This document shows positions 20,612 through 34,084 of a stretch of DNA of 64,000 bases, in pieces. The notes under the pieces are model-generated. The model was not told the DNA's origin and ran no database searches. It saw nothing but the letters and a program-made list of their open reading frames with translations. The DNA is taken from assembly GCA_026770025.1 (NCBI GenBank), contig JAMXDE010000052.1, positions 248,001 to 312,000 of the forward strand, read 5' to 3'. Position 1 is the first letter of the stretch, and every line of letters starts with the position of its first letter. Position numbers and translations under genes: made by a program. The stretch comes from Craspedostauros australis (lineage: Eukaryota; Bacillariophyta; Bacillariophyceae; Mastogloiales; Achnanthaceae).

Positions 20612-21301
20612 ATGCCAGCCTCAATCGTAATGCAACCAACCACCACCACCACCACCAGCAGCAACAACAACAAGAGAAAGAACACAAGGAAGAACCGCGG
20701 CAAGTCCGTCGCCTTCCACCACACTGTCAGAGTCAAGGAGATCGTCCACATAAACGACTACACCAACGATGAGATCGATGCCTGCTGGTGTTCAAAGCAG
20801 GACAAGATCCACACCAGACAGGACATCGCCAACACTCTCAGACAGCACAACAGCAACAGCAACAGTAGTACCAACAACAGCGATCTCGACATTCGCGGCC
20901 TGGAATGCCGCACCAAGCAAGGATCTCAACAGAGACGAGCGGACCGCGATGAATCCATCTCCGCTGTCCTCGATGAACAAGATCTGCAGGAACATGAAGG
21001 ATCCTCCTGTCCCGATATGATCTCAGCAGTGTATGCCGACACCACACGCAACGCACAGATGAGAGCCAACGTACAAGCGATGTTGGATCATCAGGTGGTG
21101 TATTACACAGAACACGCCGACGACAAGCAGACAGCGATGGACATGGACATGAACATGACCATGGACACAGCCACAACAAGCGCAAGCACAAGCCCAAGCA
21201 CCGCGATGTGCGCATCGCGTCAAGTGCAGAGTGTTGTGCTGCAGACGAACCAGCAGCATCAATCCATGGTGTTCCGCAGCGTCGCCGGAAGTGCCGCTTA
21301 G
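20612..21301 (+). CDS. DYT-motif family protein, copy 2 (hypothetical, diatom-type)
   Basis: 229-codon paralogue of the gene at 1836-2432. A Thr/Asn/Lys-rich start with basic KRKNTRKNRGK is followed by a SVAFHHTVRVKEIVHI strand region and DYTNDEIDACWCSKQDKIHT. The rest is collinear with copy 1 through GLE, QQRRADRDES, EQDLQEHEG and the C-terminal SVAGSAA. Differences are a longer basic N-terminus and expansions of Asn/Ser and Met/Asp/Thr repeats (SNSNSSTNNS; MDMDMNMTMDTA). The ATG at 20612 follows a CAAGAATACAACC leader. The gene is convergent with NTPase copy B (1575 bp apart), repeating the arrangement seen beside copy A. Function is unknown; a nuclear location is possible from the basic N-terminus. 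Confidence 0.82.
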   Translation: MPASIVMQPTTTTTTSSNNNKRKNTRKNRGKSVAFHHTVRVKEIVHINDYTNDEIDACWCSKQDKIHTRQDIANTLRQHNSNSNSSTNNSDLDIRGLECRTKQGSQQRRADRDESISAVLDEQDLQEHEGSSCPDMISAVYADTTRNAQMRANVQAMLDHQVVYYTEHADDKQTAMDMDMNMTMDTATTSASTSPSTAMCASRQVQSVVLQTNQQHQSMVFRSVAGSAA

Positions 21302-22876
21302 AGAAGACCATATCCGTGATTGGTCAACGATGTACACTATCGTGTGTTGTAGTAGAGTACATCAATCGCAACTGCAAGCACGAACATGAACAACATTCAC
21401 ACTCTGGACACCATACAAATACATAGATAGACACTCATAGACGCCAATAGACATCCGTAGACATACATAGACCTGTCCATTGAACAAACTCATCATAAAG
21501 ATAACTGCGATTCCAATCACATCAACTGAGAATCTTCAAACAACACAACCACTTGAATCGCTGTCAACATCTTCTGGTGTGCACGCCACATGGACGTTCG
21601 GATTCGATACCAACGAATTGTGGATCACTCCAGGAATGCAACTCCAGAGGTATGTTCAACATGATCAAGTTCGACCAAGGCAGCCCAAAACACTGTATCG
21701 AGTCACTGCCAGAATCCAGCACTGCCACGTGACATTGCAGCCGTCCGTATCAGACGTTGCCTGGCAACATGGAGTTCTCCGCGATGGCGAAACTGCCCTA
21801 CGCATCTTGTCAGCCATTCTTCCAGAGCCAACAAGCGATATAGTTCGTACGAGGATGCTGAGCGCATGATCTGCGAGCAGAATACACAACGAATAGTCTG
21901 GGCCTCCTGTTTTCCTGTGCCTACAGTTGGGATGGATCAAAAAGAGGGACCGCACACCCCACCAGCTATTCGAGGCGAGACAGGGCAGTACTGGAGGCCA
22001 TCCACAATAACGGGAGCAACAGCAGTGGAGATGAGGACTCTGCGTGGACAACAAAGATCACGCAGATGCCATTTGTGCAAAAAAAGGGAGGATGAGGAAG
22101 GAGAGCAAAAAGATGAGTGTCGGAGGGTGACAGAGGGCGATGTATCGTTCAGTCTTGTCGAGAAGGACAGTATCTGTGTGAGTCGCGGCGTTGGGGAAAC
22201 AACCGCTCTAAGCACAGACAAGGGGTTTGCTCAGAGTCGTGGCTCATCAAGGACAGAGTGCGCAATCATGTCACAGCGACGGGACTCGAAGGCCGCGCCG
22301 CTCTGACATTGATGCTTCTGTTGTCTGTCAAGGCTATGATGATGCTCATAATACCATGGAGTCCATGGGCGCAGTTTGTTGTCTGCTTTCCGCACTGCGC
22401 GCAGATGGAGGAACGGAATGGAGAACAAAGCGCAAAAACGCAACCAAGACACAGACAACCGCGTTGTCCTGTTCTGTGTTGTTTGGGGTTGTTTTGTGGC
22501 TGAACGATTTGTTGATTCAGACGTGTAAAAAGTAGGTACACGTTTGATTAACATGTACACGACTGAATACATGATTCCCGGAAAGACTGAAATGAAGGAG
22601 GTCGAACGCGGCATCCTATGAATACTTCTCCACAGAGAGGTATAATAGATGCTAGCACACCGCCATTTCCAGCAACTACCACCCTCACCGTGACAGCTCT
22701 CCTCAGCTCCTCTTGATATCTGACACCATCCAGTGAGTGCCTGCAGCATTGGAGATAGGAGAGAGGGCAAACGTGAGCATTATCGCGATCCCCAATCGCT
22801 GACAGAGACAAGGCGGAGTTCTCCGGTGGATACAGCCCGCTTCGAGACATGTAATATATGTGAAATGCCCGTCCAA
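21302..22876. other. Intergenic between convergent genes
   Basis: Several short frames overlap on both strands, none with a recognisable motif or paralogue in the window. An A-rich run is at 22080. A tandem of short ATAGACxxxxATAGAC units lies at 21421-21472. I see no gene. Confidence 0.5.
21421..21472. repeat. Short tandem repeat with ATAGAC core
   Basis: The core ATAGAC (with CATAGAC variants) recurs five to six times at about 10-bp spacing just after the DYT gene copy 2. A simple repeat of no obvious function. Confidence 0.7.
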
Positions 22877-25800
22877 CTACAGCGCATCTAAGTCTACCTT
22901 CGCCATCACCGTGTGTGCCGTCGTCAAACACATCCGCGTGTCTGCCGTGTGCTTGGCGGGTCGTCGTTTCCGTCGCTGACCATTGGTTTCTCCGTCGCCA
23001 CTGTCGGTACCGCCTTCCAGCATGCTTCGATCGAGAAAGTTCGGATACTTCGCCAGCATCTGCTCTACCTTTGCCCTTGCTCCCCATTCGTTGTACAACG
23101 AGATGGCGTTTCCCAGATACTGCCGGGGCCAATAGGACTCTGTGTCATGGTCGGCGATGCTCCCATTCTCGTACATGGCTTCGCTCGGGTTGCCTGGCGA
23201 GGACCCATGACTATGGGTACGGCTGATGCTGCCGCGTGCGTCAAAAGCCTTTGACGGCGAGGCCTTCATGAGGAAATACTCGGCAACGAGCTCATTTGCG
23301 AGCGCAGTTTCGTGGATGTAGCCAGACCTTGCGGAGAACGAGATGGCCTTGTCGTAGGCTGCCTTCACAGCCTCTTCCGATGCCTTTTGTGATGCCGCCA
23401 TGGCATCTGCTTGCATGATCATATACCGATGAAGAGAGTTCCCGCCCTTTTCTTCAATATACCTCTTCATGGTCTGTATGTGTTGCTTGGATTGGCGATA
23501 GTACTTCTTCTGTTTTCGGCGGTTGTTGGCGATACGTTGGGCCAGCCTTGACATGGTGAGTCCGCAATGGAAGACTTCGACGGACAGAACTACCATCGTG
23601 TTTGCTGATTTGCAGAGGCTCTGAAGCGGAGCGATGCATTTCTTGCCGACATCAAGATCACCGAAGTATGTCGCCAATTGCAGGGAGGCCAAATAAGCGA
23701 ACATGTCCTTGATCCATGCTCCAGGCTCAGCACGTTTGGATGACATGGAGTCCGCGAACTGTCTCCAGTTGTCTTGTGTGAACAGTGTTGTCGGGTCATG
23801 TTTGCCTATCAGGATTACCCAGACTGCATAGGTTGGCGCAATATGGTCTTCTACTGCCTTGAGACCATAATGCTGCGTCTGTACGATCAATGTCTTCCCC
23901 GCTCGATACAGTGGAGCCAGAGGCAGACCTGCAACGAATGCAAGCAGCAAACATGCAGCCCAGCACCGATATGCTGCCTCCAGATCACCTGTCTCCATAC
24001 CATCTTGCTGGCCACGACGCAAATCGGTGAAGCAGACGTGAATTGGCTCGGACCACGCGTCAATCATGGCACCTGCTGTGATGATGTAGTTCCCAAAGAC
24101 GTGCTTGGATTCGATTGTGTCAATGATACTCCCGGACAACGCACGCAACCGTTTTCCGAGATCTATCTCTTTGAGCTTACCCAAAAGAATCACCGCAGTG
24201 GTACTCATGGCATGGGCGCCTTCTGCGATCAGACCATACTTGAGCATGAGCCTGACTTGACGGAATATGACGAAGATAAATGTGGCGAGTTTGTTCGCGC
24301 CATAAGCCGAGTAATTGGCCTGGTGCAGTATCTCCATTGTCAGCTTGATCTTTGGGTCGCTCATGTGAGGGAGATTCAAGACCTCTTCGTCTGTGTGATT
24401 GGCAAAGTACTTCTTCAACTTTCTGTACTCCACAATTGCGAGGAATAGATGATTCCTCACGGGGAAGGTCTTCAACAGCTTGAGCGACTCAAGCTGGAGG
24501 TCCAGCGCCTCGTGGCATCGTTCCAGACGATTCAATGCCTTCACCAACGACAAGTTCACCAGGATCTTATCTTCCATGAACTGATCCGACCTCTCGACGA
24601 TGGTCTGACACAGCATCGATCCCTTGTCGTAGTTACCAAGGGTCAGCTCGGTTTCGGACAAGTGATGGTAGACCTCCCTGCACAGTTCATACTGCGTCTC
24701 CCAAGGATCGGCGATCTTGATCTCCAGATTCGTCAGGGCCTGGTTCAGGTACTTCGCCGCCGGAACGAACGCAGCCACACCAGCAGCAAGCTGACCGGCC
24801 TTGAGGTTGAGCTTGACGTAGTCGATGGTTGGAATGATACTGTCTGACACCGTGAGGGACGACACTTGCTCGAGATGGTCCGCAGCCATGAACCACATCC
24901 AATCTTCACCCAGCATAGGATCAGACGCGATCTCCATGAGATACTTGCCAACCCGATACTTCATTTGGTCGAGCCCGTCGCCTGGGGGCGTCAGCGAGAA
25001 GACCGCCTGTTGGATTCGGTCATGGACGAAGCGGAACGTCGCACCAGCGTTGGCTGTGCGTTCGGCTGGACCTGCGTCTGGATCGGTATGGAGTCTCTCC
25101 AGCAGCTCTTCCTTCACTGCCAGATTTAATGCGTCACCCACGCTCATCTCAACCACTGATAGGGTTTGCGTGGGGCCTCCACCATCTGCCTGGTTCATCT
25201 GGCGCTCCTCCATTTCCCAGTGCATCAGTGTCTCCAGCAACGACTGACGGAATGTCGATCGCAGAAACGATGCCATCTGCAAACACTTTTGCAAATCCTC
25301 AGGCAGCGAATGCAGCTTCGATGTGATCAGATCGACGACATTAGCTGACAGGTCGATCTCATCAGCTGCCCGCTGCTCATTCCATTCCCACTGCAGCGTA
25401 TGGATATTGCGAGTCAGGACGTTGCGACGGCGCAGTTCTTCCAACGCTTGCATGGTGTAGAGTACGTTGCCTTTGGTCTTGTCATGGAGCAAATTGGCGA
25501 GCGGCGTTGTTTTTATTGTGTCCAATCGAAGTGACGATGCGAGGAGTTCTGCAGTTTGGTCGACTGTAAGATCGTTGAGGGGAATGTCGTGGATGGCCTT
25601 GCCGCTGCTCTTCCATTGTGAGACCGCTGTGGTCAGTTGATGTTGAGGATCGTTGTGTACCTCGTTGGATCGATATGACCCGATGATGAGTACATTGCGG
25701 ATGGACGGATCGAGGAGGATCTCCGTAATGAGTTTGAGAGATCGCTCGTCGACCCATTGGAGATCTAACCGTGGAATATCAGTACAGGAGTGCGAAGGTG

Positions 25801-27203
25801 AAAGATTGCGGGCGAGAATGGGACACAAGAGTGGTTGAGTGAGATGATGCCGTGCAGTGTGGTAAGGTGTGGCAGTGTCAATATGAAACGAGAGGTATGG
25901 GCAGTTGAAGCACGTAGCCGAGTCTGCAAGAAGACGCATATGTCATATATGCTGACACTCCTTTCAACTTACCATCCAGATAGAGCACGAGGGGACGACT
26001 ATCTGTGCAGATGGCCTTGAGAATGACCTTGAAGCCATACACGAGCCGCGGCCATTCTTTCTCTCTCGATCCTACGCCTCTTCGTTGGTCGGTGTCATAT
26101 AGCGATTCTGTTGTCATCGACTTTGCACTGACTGACTGCTCATCAATCGACGGTGCGGCATCGTCAGTTGCTTCCAAGTCAACAGTCTGCTTGTTGCGGT
26201 TCATCATCCGAGATGGCTTGGAAACCATCTTCATCTGCTCTTGCCTGCCGACCATGTCTTCGTCGCCTGCATTGATTTGCAGACTATTTTGACATCCTTC
26301 CGCCAAGACGTTGGAAAGGCCGGGGATGATTTTGCACATGCGCCCGCGCTGGACATCGTCCACCTTGCTCCGGATGCTCTCCCTGATGCGGCTGATTTCC
26401 AGGATATCGTCAGGCTCGCCAGCCTCTCCGAGATGCTCGAAGAAACTAGACAAAGCATCCACAATGGCCGATAAATTGCCCGCGTTGTTGAACTGATCGT
26501 ACTTTCCCTTTCCAACATGGCATGGGTGCATATCTGCCTGTCTTTTGCTCTTATTGCCCTTCTCCTGTGCGGCGACATCGCTTCCGCCTGTGCTTGTAGT
26601 TGATGGTGCGATGCTCAAAGGTGCCGCTTCGACACCCAAACCCTCCAGGAAATGATTCACCAACGCAGACTTTCCTGTCCCAGAGTATCCATGTATGAGA
26701 ACAACCTGCGGTTCCTTGTTGCCTTTGCCTTTGCCTGCGCTGCTTGCGTCGGCTGTCTTGGATGGTTTGCGGCAAAGGCGTGCGTAGATCGATTTCAATC
26801 GTTCCAACTCGTCTTCGCGTCCAATGAAATGGTCGAGCCGTATCCGATCCCACCGTCCGCTGCTTGTGTTGTGACCGTGATCAGTGCCATTGCCATTGCC
26901 ATTCTCGTTGCCATTCTCGTTGTAGTCGACCCCGTGGAGCTCATCATCAGAATCTGAGTAGCCGTGCGCATCATCTTCGATACTGTAGATGTCGACCTTG
27001 GATTCACGCGTCGAGCTGGCGGTCTCCTTCGCAGTGTTGGTGGCGTAGTCGTCGTCCACCTCGTCAAACGTTGTACTTTGATTGGCGGCATCCGATACAA
27101 TGCCATCGGCATCGCTGCCGTGACGCAGATGCGACCCCGAAGTAGGCTGATCGCGGTCGAACGATGGGATGTGCACCATCTTTGACGAACGGTGGGAGAC
27201 CAT
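22877..27203 (-). CDS. STAND-type NTPase with TPR-like C-terminus, copy B
   Basis: 1372 residues from exons 27203-25973 and 25764-22877, with a 208-bp intron GTAAGT...TAG. The N-terminal 115 residues are Ser/Asp/Asn-rich with a GNENGNGNG repeat. IGREDELERL is at about 127, P-loop GYSGTGKS at 172-179, and Walker B LVLYLDD completed across the intron at residue 411, followed by LQWVDERS and GSYRSNEV. Later come FRFVHDRIQQAVFSL and the long TPR-like region ending with LYNEWGARAKVEQ. It shares the gene plan of copies A, C, D and E and is closest to C over most of its length. The last 179 bp are almost identical to copy A. No C-terminal output domain. The ATG at 27203 is in the same place as copy C's start (MVSHRSSK against MVTQRSSK). 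Probable cytosolic signalling ATPase; role unknown. Confidence 0.87.
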
Positions 27204-29119
27204 GGGAGAAGCAGTCTGGTCGTGTTGGTTCCCAAAATGCTCGCGGCGACGATCGTCCGTTGTTTGCCAACTGTTGCGGCGGCGTCAACTTGATGATAAT
27301 TGCAACCTGCCCTGACTCTGTCTCGGTTGCTTCCTCGTGTGTGAGACCGTTTGCGATGTTGTGATGTTGTTGGAGGACCTCTCTTTGGGATTCGTCGGTG
27401 CGATGACCAAGCAATGAAGATGACAAGCAGTTGCCCGCCTCCTCCCGTCTCACGTCACCCGAAGCATGCGTATTCAAAGGCCCACATGCGAATGGATGCA
27501 TCTTGCACAGACTGAGGCGATGCTGATGCTGTTGCGTCTTGAACAACGTCGCGGCACCGTGACGAACACATAATCCCCTTGTGTTTTTCTCTTGCGATCC
27601 AGACGCGAAGTGCCCCTCTCTCAATTCGTCGTCACCCGAACAAGAGCGACAGTGACAGGCGGTTGTCCCCGATTGCGCTCTTCGGATACCATAGCCCGCA
27701 CGATGCGCGAAGATGGTGATGTTTCCTCCTTGTGCGAGAATGTCTCACGACAGGAACACCAGGCTCTCACCAGTCCACCCACAACCACAACCACAAACCA
27801 CGCATAACCTCGTGAGTGCAGATCGTACCACACCTGCCAAACTACGAACAACATCGCGTATTGGGCTTTGAGGTCTTGTCTTCTTCGCGAGGACTTGTGC
27901 TCGTTTCGCATGGCAACGCAAGCAATCCCGCGACACAACCGTGACACGAAGCGCCACAAAATGATGATGTCGCATTCTGGTTGGGAAACTCCATCGTGTG
28001 CGTTGTGGTGAGACAGGTAGTAACGACTAGTACGACACAAAACTATCGCGTTTGCGTTGTGCCAACCGCACACGGATGCGAACACTCCCAAACCAAACAG
28101 AAAAGAAACAGATTTCGGCGAGATCGGAACTGATTGCGGTGGGGCTTCTTCAATCCCTGTAATTATCACATCAACATTGGATACGACCATTTGTGCCCAC
28201 AATACGTCTCAACGAACAGGAAACGTACAAGCCGTTCATGCGAAACTGCGCCAACCAGAATCAATCTGTTGGTTATGTGGAGAAATCATCTTTGTCGCAC
28301 CTACCAAAAACGTGACCTACTATCACAGTCTAATAGGTATCCAGCCAAGGCCATCCGGGCTAGAGCACGACGAAAGATCGCTCCGCTGAACGCTCATTTC
28401 AACACTTCCCCATGATTGTGAAAGACTTAGAGTACTGTATTTTCCAATAATCTCACGGAATGCGCAAATGAGAGTGAAAGTGACACTGCAAGGGAAACAA
28501 CAGTGGCGATCTCAACTGGAAGAGCAAACACAACCTCAAATGCAAGCAGAGGGATGCGATGGGGCACGTGCGCAAATATAGTCTGTGTGAAGTGCGCTAC
28601 TTTGCTCCTTCTCAGACTTGCTACCATCATCAACTGTTGGCTCAGGTTGCCATTGTTCGATAAATCAAGACGCAAGCTGGAGTGTTGACATGTTGTCTCG
28701 CCTCCAACATTCTAGTTCAACTCATGTTCTCGTCAAGTAAGCTCTCACAGATCAGCATAGATCTGCACAGATCAGCATGGATCTTCCATGGAGTAATTTG
28801 TACAAGTCAAGCACACAATTGAAGTACTTGTGGAACGTATCGTATTACGTGCAACTAACTCCAACGCAAACTTGAGCGCGTGCTCTCAAAGTTCCAGAAA
28901 TACAGTCATTCGGGACACTCTCACATTGCATAGCTATTCGCGAACAAATACGTTCGACAAAACCACAGAAATGACAGGTTCATGTTCGTTCGAAACACAT
29001 GTACAAATGGCGTCCTACATTTGCGGCATTGAAAGTAGATACTCGAGTACGAACGCGTAGTTGTTCCAGCCAGTACTATCATAAGAGCACTCTACTCGTC
29101 TCTAATACTCTGCACGGAT
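27204..29119. other. Intergenic between NTPase copies B and C
   Basis: No gene supported. Short direct repeats of CAGATCAGCATxGATCT occur at 28747-28787. The segment next to 27204 should hold the promoter of copy B. Open frames here are short or lack motifs. Confidence 0.5.
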
Positions 29120-32100
29120 TCACAACGCATCAAAGTTCACCTCCGCCATGATTTTGTGGGCTGTTGCAACGCACATCCGCGTATCCGCAGTGTGCTTCAT
29201 CATGCTTCGTTTCCGCCGCCGTTTGGTGCCCCCTCCTCCGTCTCCATTGACGCCGTCCTCGACCATGCCTCTATCGAGCAAGGTTGGATATTTCTGCAGC
29301 AAATGTTCCACCTTTGCCTTTGCTCCCCACTCGTTGTACAGCGAGATGGCATTCCCCAGATACTGCCGCGGCCAGTAAGATTCTGTATCGTCATACAACA
29401 TGCTTGTGCTCTTGAAAGCCATGCTGTTGGCAGTTTCTTTCCCAATCTCCATGTTTGGGCTGTGATTGCTGTTGCCACGATCGCTTGACTCACCCTCGGT
29501 GTTCACCAGCGGCTGCTTGTGCAACAAATACTCGGCGGCAAGCTCATTCGCCAGCGCTGTCTCGTGGATATGGCCAGAGCGGGCAGAGAACGAGATGGCC
29601 TTGTCGTATGCTGCCTTCACAGCCTCTTCCGATTCCTTTCCGGATGCCGCCATGGCATCTGCTTGCATGATCATGTATCGATGGAGAGAGGTTCCACCCT
29701 TGGTTTCGATGAACCCCTTCATGGTTTGTATATATTGCTTCGAGCGGCGATAATACTTCCGTCGCTTTCGGTTGTTGTTGGTTATTCGTTGAGCCAGCCT
29801 GGACATGACGAGTCCGGAATGGAACGCCTTGAGAGATAGGACCATCATTGAGTGATTTGTTTTGCAAAGTTGCTCAAGCGGATCGACGCACTTCTTTCCC
29901 ACCTCGAGGTCACCAAAGTATGCTGCCAGTTGTATACAACTCCAACAGGTGAACATCCCTTTGATCCATTCTGAAGGCTTGGTATCTTTCACCGATATCG
30001 AGTCCACGGAACTCCTCCAGGTGTCTTGTATGCATGATGCGGCGGGGTCATTCTTGCTAGCTATGGTCATCCACATGCCGCAGGGAACCGTCAGGAACTC
30101 TTTCAGAGCATTCAGGCCGTAGTGCTCTACTTGCGCAAGGAATGATTTTACCGCCCGACACAGTGGGACGAGAGGCAATCCAGCCACGGATGCGATGAGC
30201 AAACTGCTTGCCCAGCATCGGTATGCCGGCTCCAAGTCGCCTGTTTCCATCGCAGCGTGATGGCCTCGACGAAGGTCGGCCAGGCACACATGAACAGGCT
30301 GGGACCAAGCATCGACGTAGCTCGCCGCCGAGGCAATGTAAGCACCAAAGATGTGCTTGGATTCAGTCGCATCAATGATCCGTCTTGCCAAGGCACAGAG
30401 CCGCTTGCCCAGATCGATCTTCTTGAGGATATTGATGAGAACGACTCCGGCGCAACAGAAGGCGTAGGCTCCTTCTGCACATAGACCATGCTTCAGTGTG
30501 AGTCTGACTTGTCGGAACAGGATGAACATCAAGGTTCCAACCTGTTTCGAGCAGTGGGCTGAGAAAATCGTATGTCTCAGTAGCTCCATTGTCAGCTTCA
30601 TCTTTGGGTCCGTCATGATGGAGAGATTGATTACCTCGTCGTCAGTGTGCTTGGAGAAGTAGGTATTGATCTTCTGGAGATCCCTGAGAGCCAGGAATAG
30701 ATGATTCCTCACAGGGAAGGTCTTCAAAAGGTTGAGCGATTCGAGCTGCAGAACTACCGATTCTTTGTATCGTTCCAGACGATTCAGTGCCTTGACCAAC
30801 GACAAATTCACCAAGATCTTGTCCTCGATGAAGTGATCGGATCTTTCCACAATAGTTTGGCACAGCATCAATCCCTTGTCGTAGTTGCCGAGGGTCAGCT
30901 CGATCTCAGAGAGGCCGCGATAGACATCCCTGCACAATTCATATTGCGTCTCCCAAGGATCAGCGATCTTGATCTCTAGATTCGTCAAGGCTCGGTTCAG
31001 GTACTTTGCTGCCGGAACGAAAGCAGAAACACCAACTGCGAGCTGCCCAGCCTTGAGATTGAGCTTGGTGTAGTCAATGGTTGAAATGATGTGATCAGAT
31101 ACCGTGAGCGACGACACGTTCTCGAGGTGGTCCGCAGCCATGAACCACATCCAGTCTTCGCCCAACATGGGATCAGATGCGATCTCCATGAGATACTTGC
31201 CCACCCGAAATTTCATTCGGTCGAGCTCGTCACCTGGAGGAGACAGCGAGAAGGCCGCCTGCTGGATTCGATCATGAACAAAACGGAACGTCGCAGCTGA
31301 GTTGACCAGGTGGTGGGTCGGACCTGCATCCGTCTCGATTCTCTCCAGCAGCTCTTCCTTGACGGCCATATCCAGTGCCTCACCTACGCTCACCTCGGTC
31401 ACCGACAGGGTTTTCGTGGCACCTATGCCATCTACCAGATTCAACTGACGCTCTTCGATTTCCCAGTGCATCAACGTCTCCAACAACGACTGACGGAACG
31501 TCGATCGCAGGAATGAAGCCATCTGCAAGCACTTTTGCAGGTCCTCTGGCAGCGAATGGAGCTTCGCCGTGATCAGGTCGACCACGTTCGCTGATAGGTC
31601 GATCTCATCGGCTGCTCGCTGCTCATCCCATTCCCACTGCGACGTGTGGATGTTGCGAGTCAAGACCTTGCGACGGCGGAGCCCCTCTAGCGCCTGCATG
31701 GTGTATAGTACGTTGCCTTTGGTCTTGTCATGGAGCAACTTCGCAAGAGGGGTTGTTTTGGTGGTATCCAACCGAAGCGACGATGCGAGAAGCTCCACAG
31801 TTTGGGTGACCGTGAGATCATTGAGGGGAATGTCGTGGATGGTCTTTCCGTTGGTTTTCCACTGTGAGACCGCTGTGGTGAGTTGATGTTGAGGATCGTT
31901 GTGTACCTCGTTGGATCGGTATGATCCGATAATGAGAAGGTTGCGGATGGAAGGATCGATCAAGATCTCAGTGATGAGCTTGAGAGATCGTTCATCAACC
32001 CATTGAAGGTCTATAGATACGAAAGATTGCGAGCGACAATGTGACACAATCGAGGTTTGAGCATGTGAGGTGGCGTTGTGCAGTGCGGCACAACGTGCCA

Positions 32101-33407
32101 ACGTACTCGTACATATAGAAGAAAAGGTATGGGCGGTCCAAGAACATATCCGAGTCTGCAGCAATACGCGTGTACAAACCACGGTGCCGTCGGTTTCACT
32201 CACCGTCCAAATAGAGCACGAGAGGATGATCGTCGGTGCAGATAGCCTTGAGAATGACCTTGAAACCGTGCACAAGTCGAAGCCATTCTTTTTCTCTTGA
32301 AGCTACAACTCCACGTTGGTCCGCGTCGAAGAGTGGTATCGTCGTCATCGATTTTGCACCAACTGACTGTTGGTCTATCAACGGTGTCGCATGCTCCATT
32401 CCTTCCGAGCCGGCGTTGTACTTGTTGCGGTTCATCATCCGAGATGGTTGAGAAACTATCTTAATCCGCTCCTGTCTGCTGACCACGTCTTGTTCAGCAG
32501 CAGCAGCAGCAGCAGCAGCAGTGTGAAGATTGCTCTGGCAGTCGCCCTCCAACACATTGGAAAGACCAGGAATGATTCTGCACATGCGGTCACACTGATC
32601 ATCGTCCACCTTGCTGCGAATGCTGTGGCGTATGCGGTTGCTCTCCGCAACGTAGTCAGGCTCGTCACCCTCCCCGAGATTCTCGAAGAAACTAGACAGA
32701 GCATCAACGATTGCTGACAAGTTTCCCGCGTTGTTGAACTGATCGTACTTTCCCTTGCCAACGTGGCATCGATGCCGATCGGCTTGTCTTTTGCCTTTTT
32801 CGGAAATCGTTTGCGCAGTGACATCATTTGCACCTGCAGTTGATGGCGCGGTGCTCGAAGGAGCCGATTTGACCCCCAAACCCTCTAGGAATTGATCCAC
32901 TAGTGCGGATTTTCCTGTCCCAGAGTATCCGTGGACGAGAACAACCTGCGGTTGCTTGTTGCCTTTGCCTGCGCTGGTTGCGTCGGATGTCTTGGATGGT
33001 TTGCGGCAGATGCGTCCGTAGATCGAGTTCAGTCGCTCCAACTCATCTTCACGCCCGATGAAGTGATCGAACCGTAGGCGATCCCACCGTCCGCTGCTTG
33101 TGCGTTGGCCATGCTGATCATCGGTGCCATCGGGATTCTCGTCGCGATCCATGGCGTTATGTTCATCATCAGAATCTGAGTGGCTGTGCGCATCATCATC
33201 GTCGATGCTGTAGATATTGATCTTGGATTCGATCGTTGGGCTGGCTGTTTCCTCCGCAGTGTTGGAGGTGGAAACGGCGATGCCGCTCTCGTGAGCAGAA
33301 CGGTTGATGAATGCATCCACGCCACTCGCCCGTTGACCTTGCGAGAGCGAAGAAGAGCGCTTGAACGATGAGACGTCAAGGTGCTTTGAAGAGCGCTGGG
33401 TCACCAT
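29120..33407 (-). CDS. STAND-type NTPase with TPR-like C-terminus, copy C
   Basis: 1364 residues from exons 33407-32204 and 32010-29120, with a 193-bp intron GTGAGT...TAG. The frame is open upstream to 33449 without an ATG, so I place the start at 33407 (MVTQRSSK), matching copy B. The order is an acidic/Ser-rich N-terminus, FIGREDELERL, P-loop GYSGTGKS at 160-167, a polyalanine run of eight, Walker B LVLYLDD across the intron, LQWVDERS, GSYRSNEV, FRFVHDRIQQAAFSL, the TPR-like region, and LYNEWGAKAKVEH. It lacks any recognisable output domain. The polyalanine comes from a (CAG)9 tract on the plus strand and is absent from copy B. Same predicted ATP-dependent switch role as the other copies. 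Confidence 0.87.
32495..32521. repeat. (CAG)9 trinucleotide repeat inside NTPase copy C
   Basis: Nine perfect CAG units on the plus strand, read as Ala codons (GCT) by the minus-strand gene. The expansion lies in the variable linker between the P-loop and Walker B and is in frame. Confidence 0.95.
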
Positions 33408-34084
33408 GATGACTTGGTGCTTTCTGGAGTGATTGTGATTCGAATGCAACGACGATCGCGTCCTCTCCTCCCATCATGAATGCCGATTCTATGGCTCCTC
33501 TTGTGATGCAGCCATCGGGAAGTGTGCCCTCTTGTGCACCGCCTATCGCTTTGGGCCCATCTCCGACCTGTGCATCCCCAATGGGTTTTTGTTGAGTCGC
33601 ACAATGGGCGGTCTTCACGAATAGATTTGGTCATGGGTGTGATGGGTGTGTCTTTGGCTCGAGGTCCATGCAGTTTCTGCCACAAAGGGCAGCTAGACAT
33701 TCCCCATGAGACACACTTGTCTACTTTATGCAACTTTTCAATTAATTAACGATCCATATTCTGTTCGTGAGGAGCAGTCTAGAGTACTGGCTTCGCAGAA
33801 CAGAGACACCTTGCGTTAAACAACAAGAGATGTCACAAGTGGCCCCTTCGCGATGACAGATTCGCTGTGTGACCTCGCAGTCCACAATTAGGATTTCTCG
33901 GCACTTCGCATCCGCTGTGCGGCGAGCATAATCGCCCTCACAAAGTCGCCCCAGCAGATGGAGATTCAAGCTTGCAACACTCACTGGTAGAATACATGAT
34001 TCCAAAGACCATCACACACCTCACTGCGTAATGTAATAGTACGCGCATACTGGACACAAGGAGATGTACACCAACGGCTACGCT
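33408..34084. other. Intergenic upstream of NTPase copy C
   Basis: No gene visible. It should contain the promoter of copy C. Confidence 0.5.
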
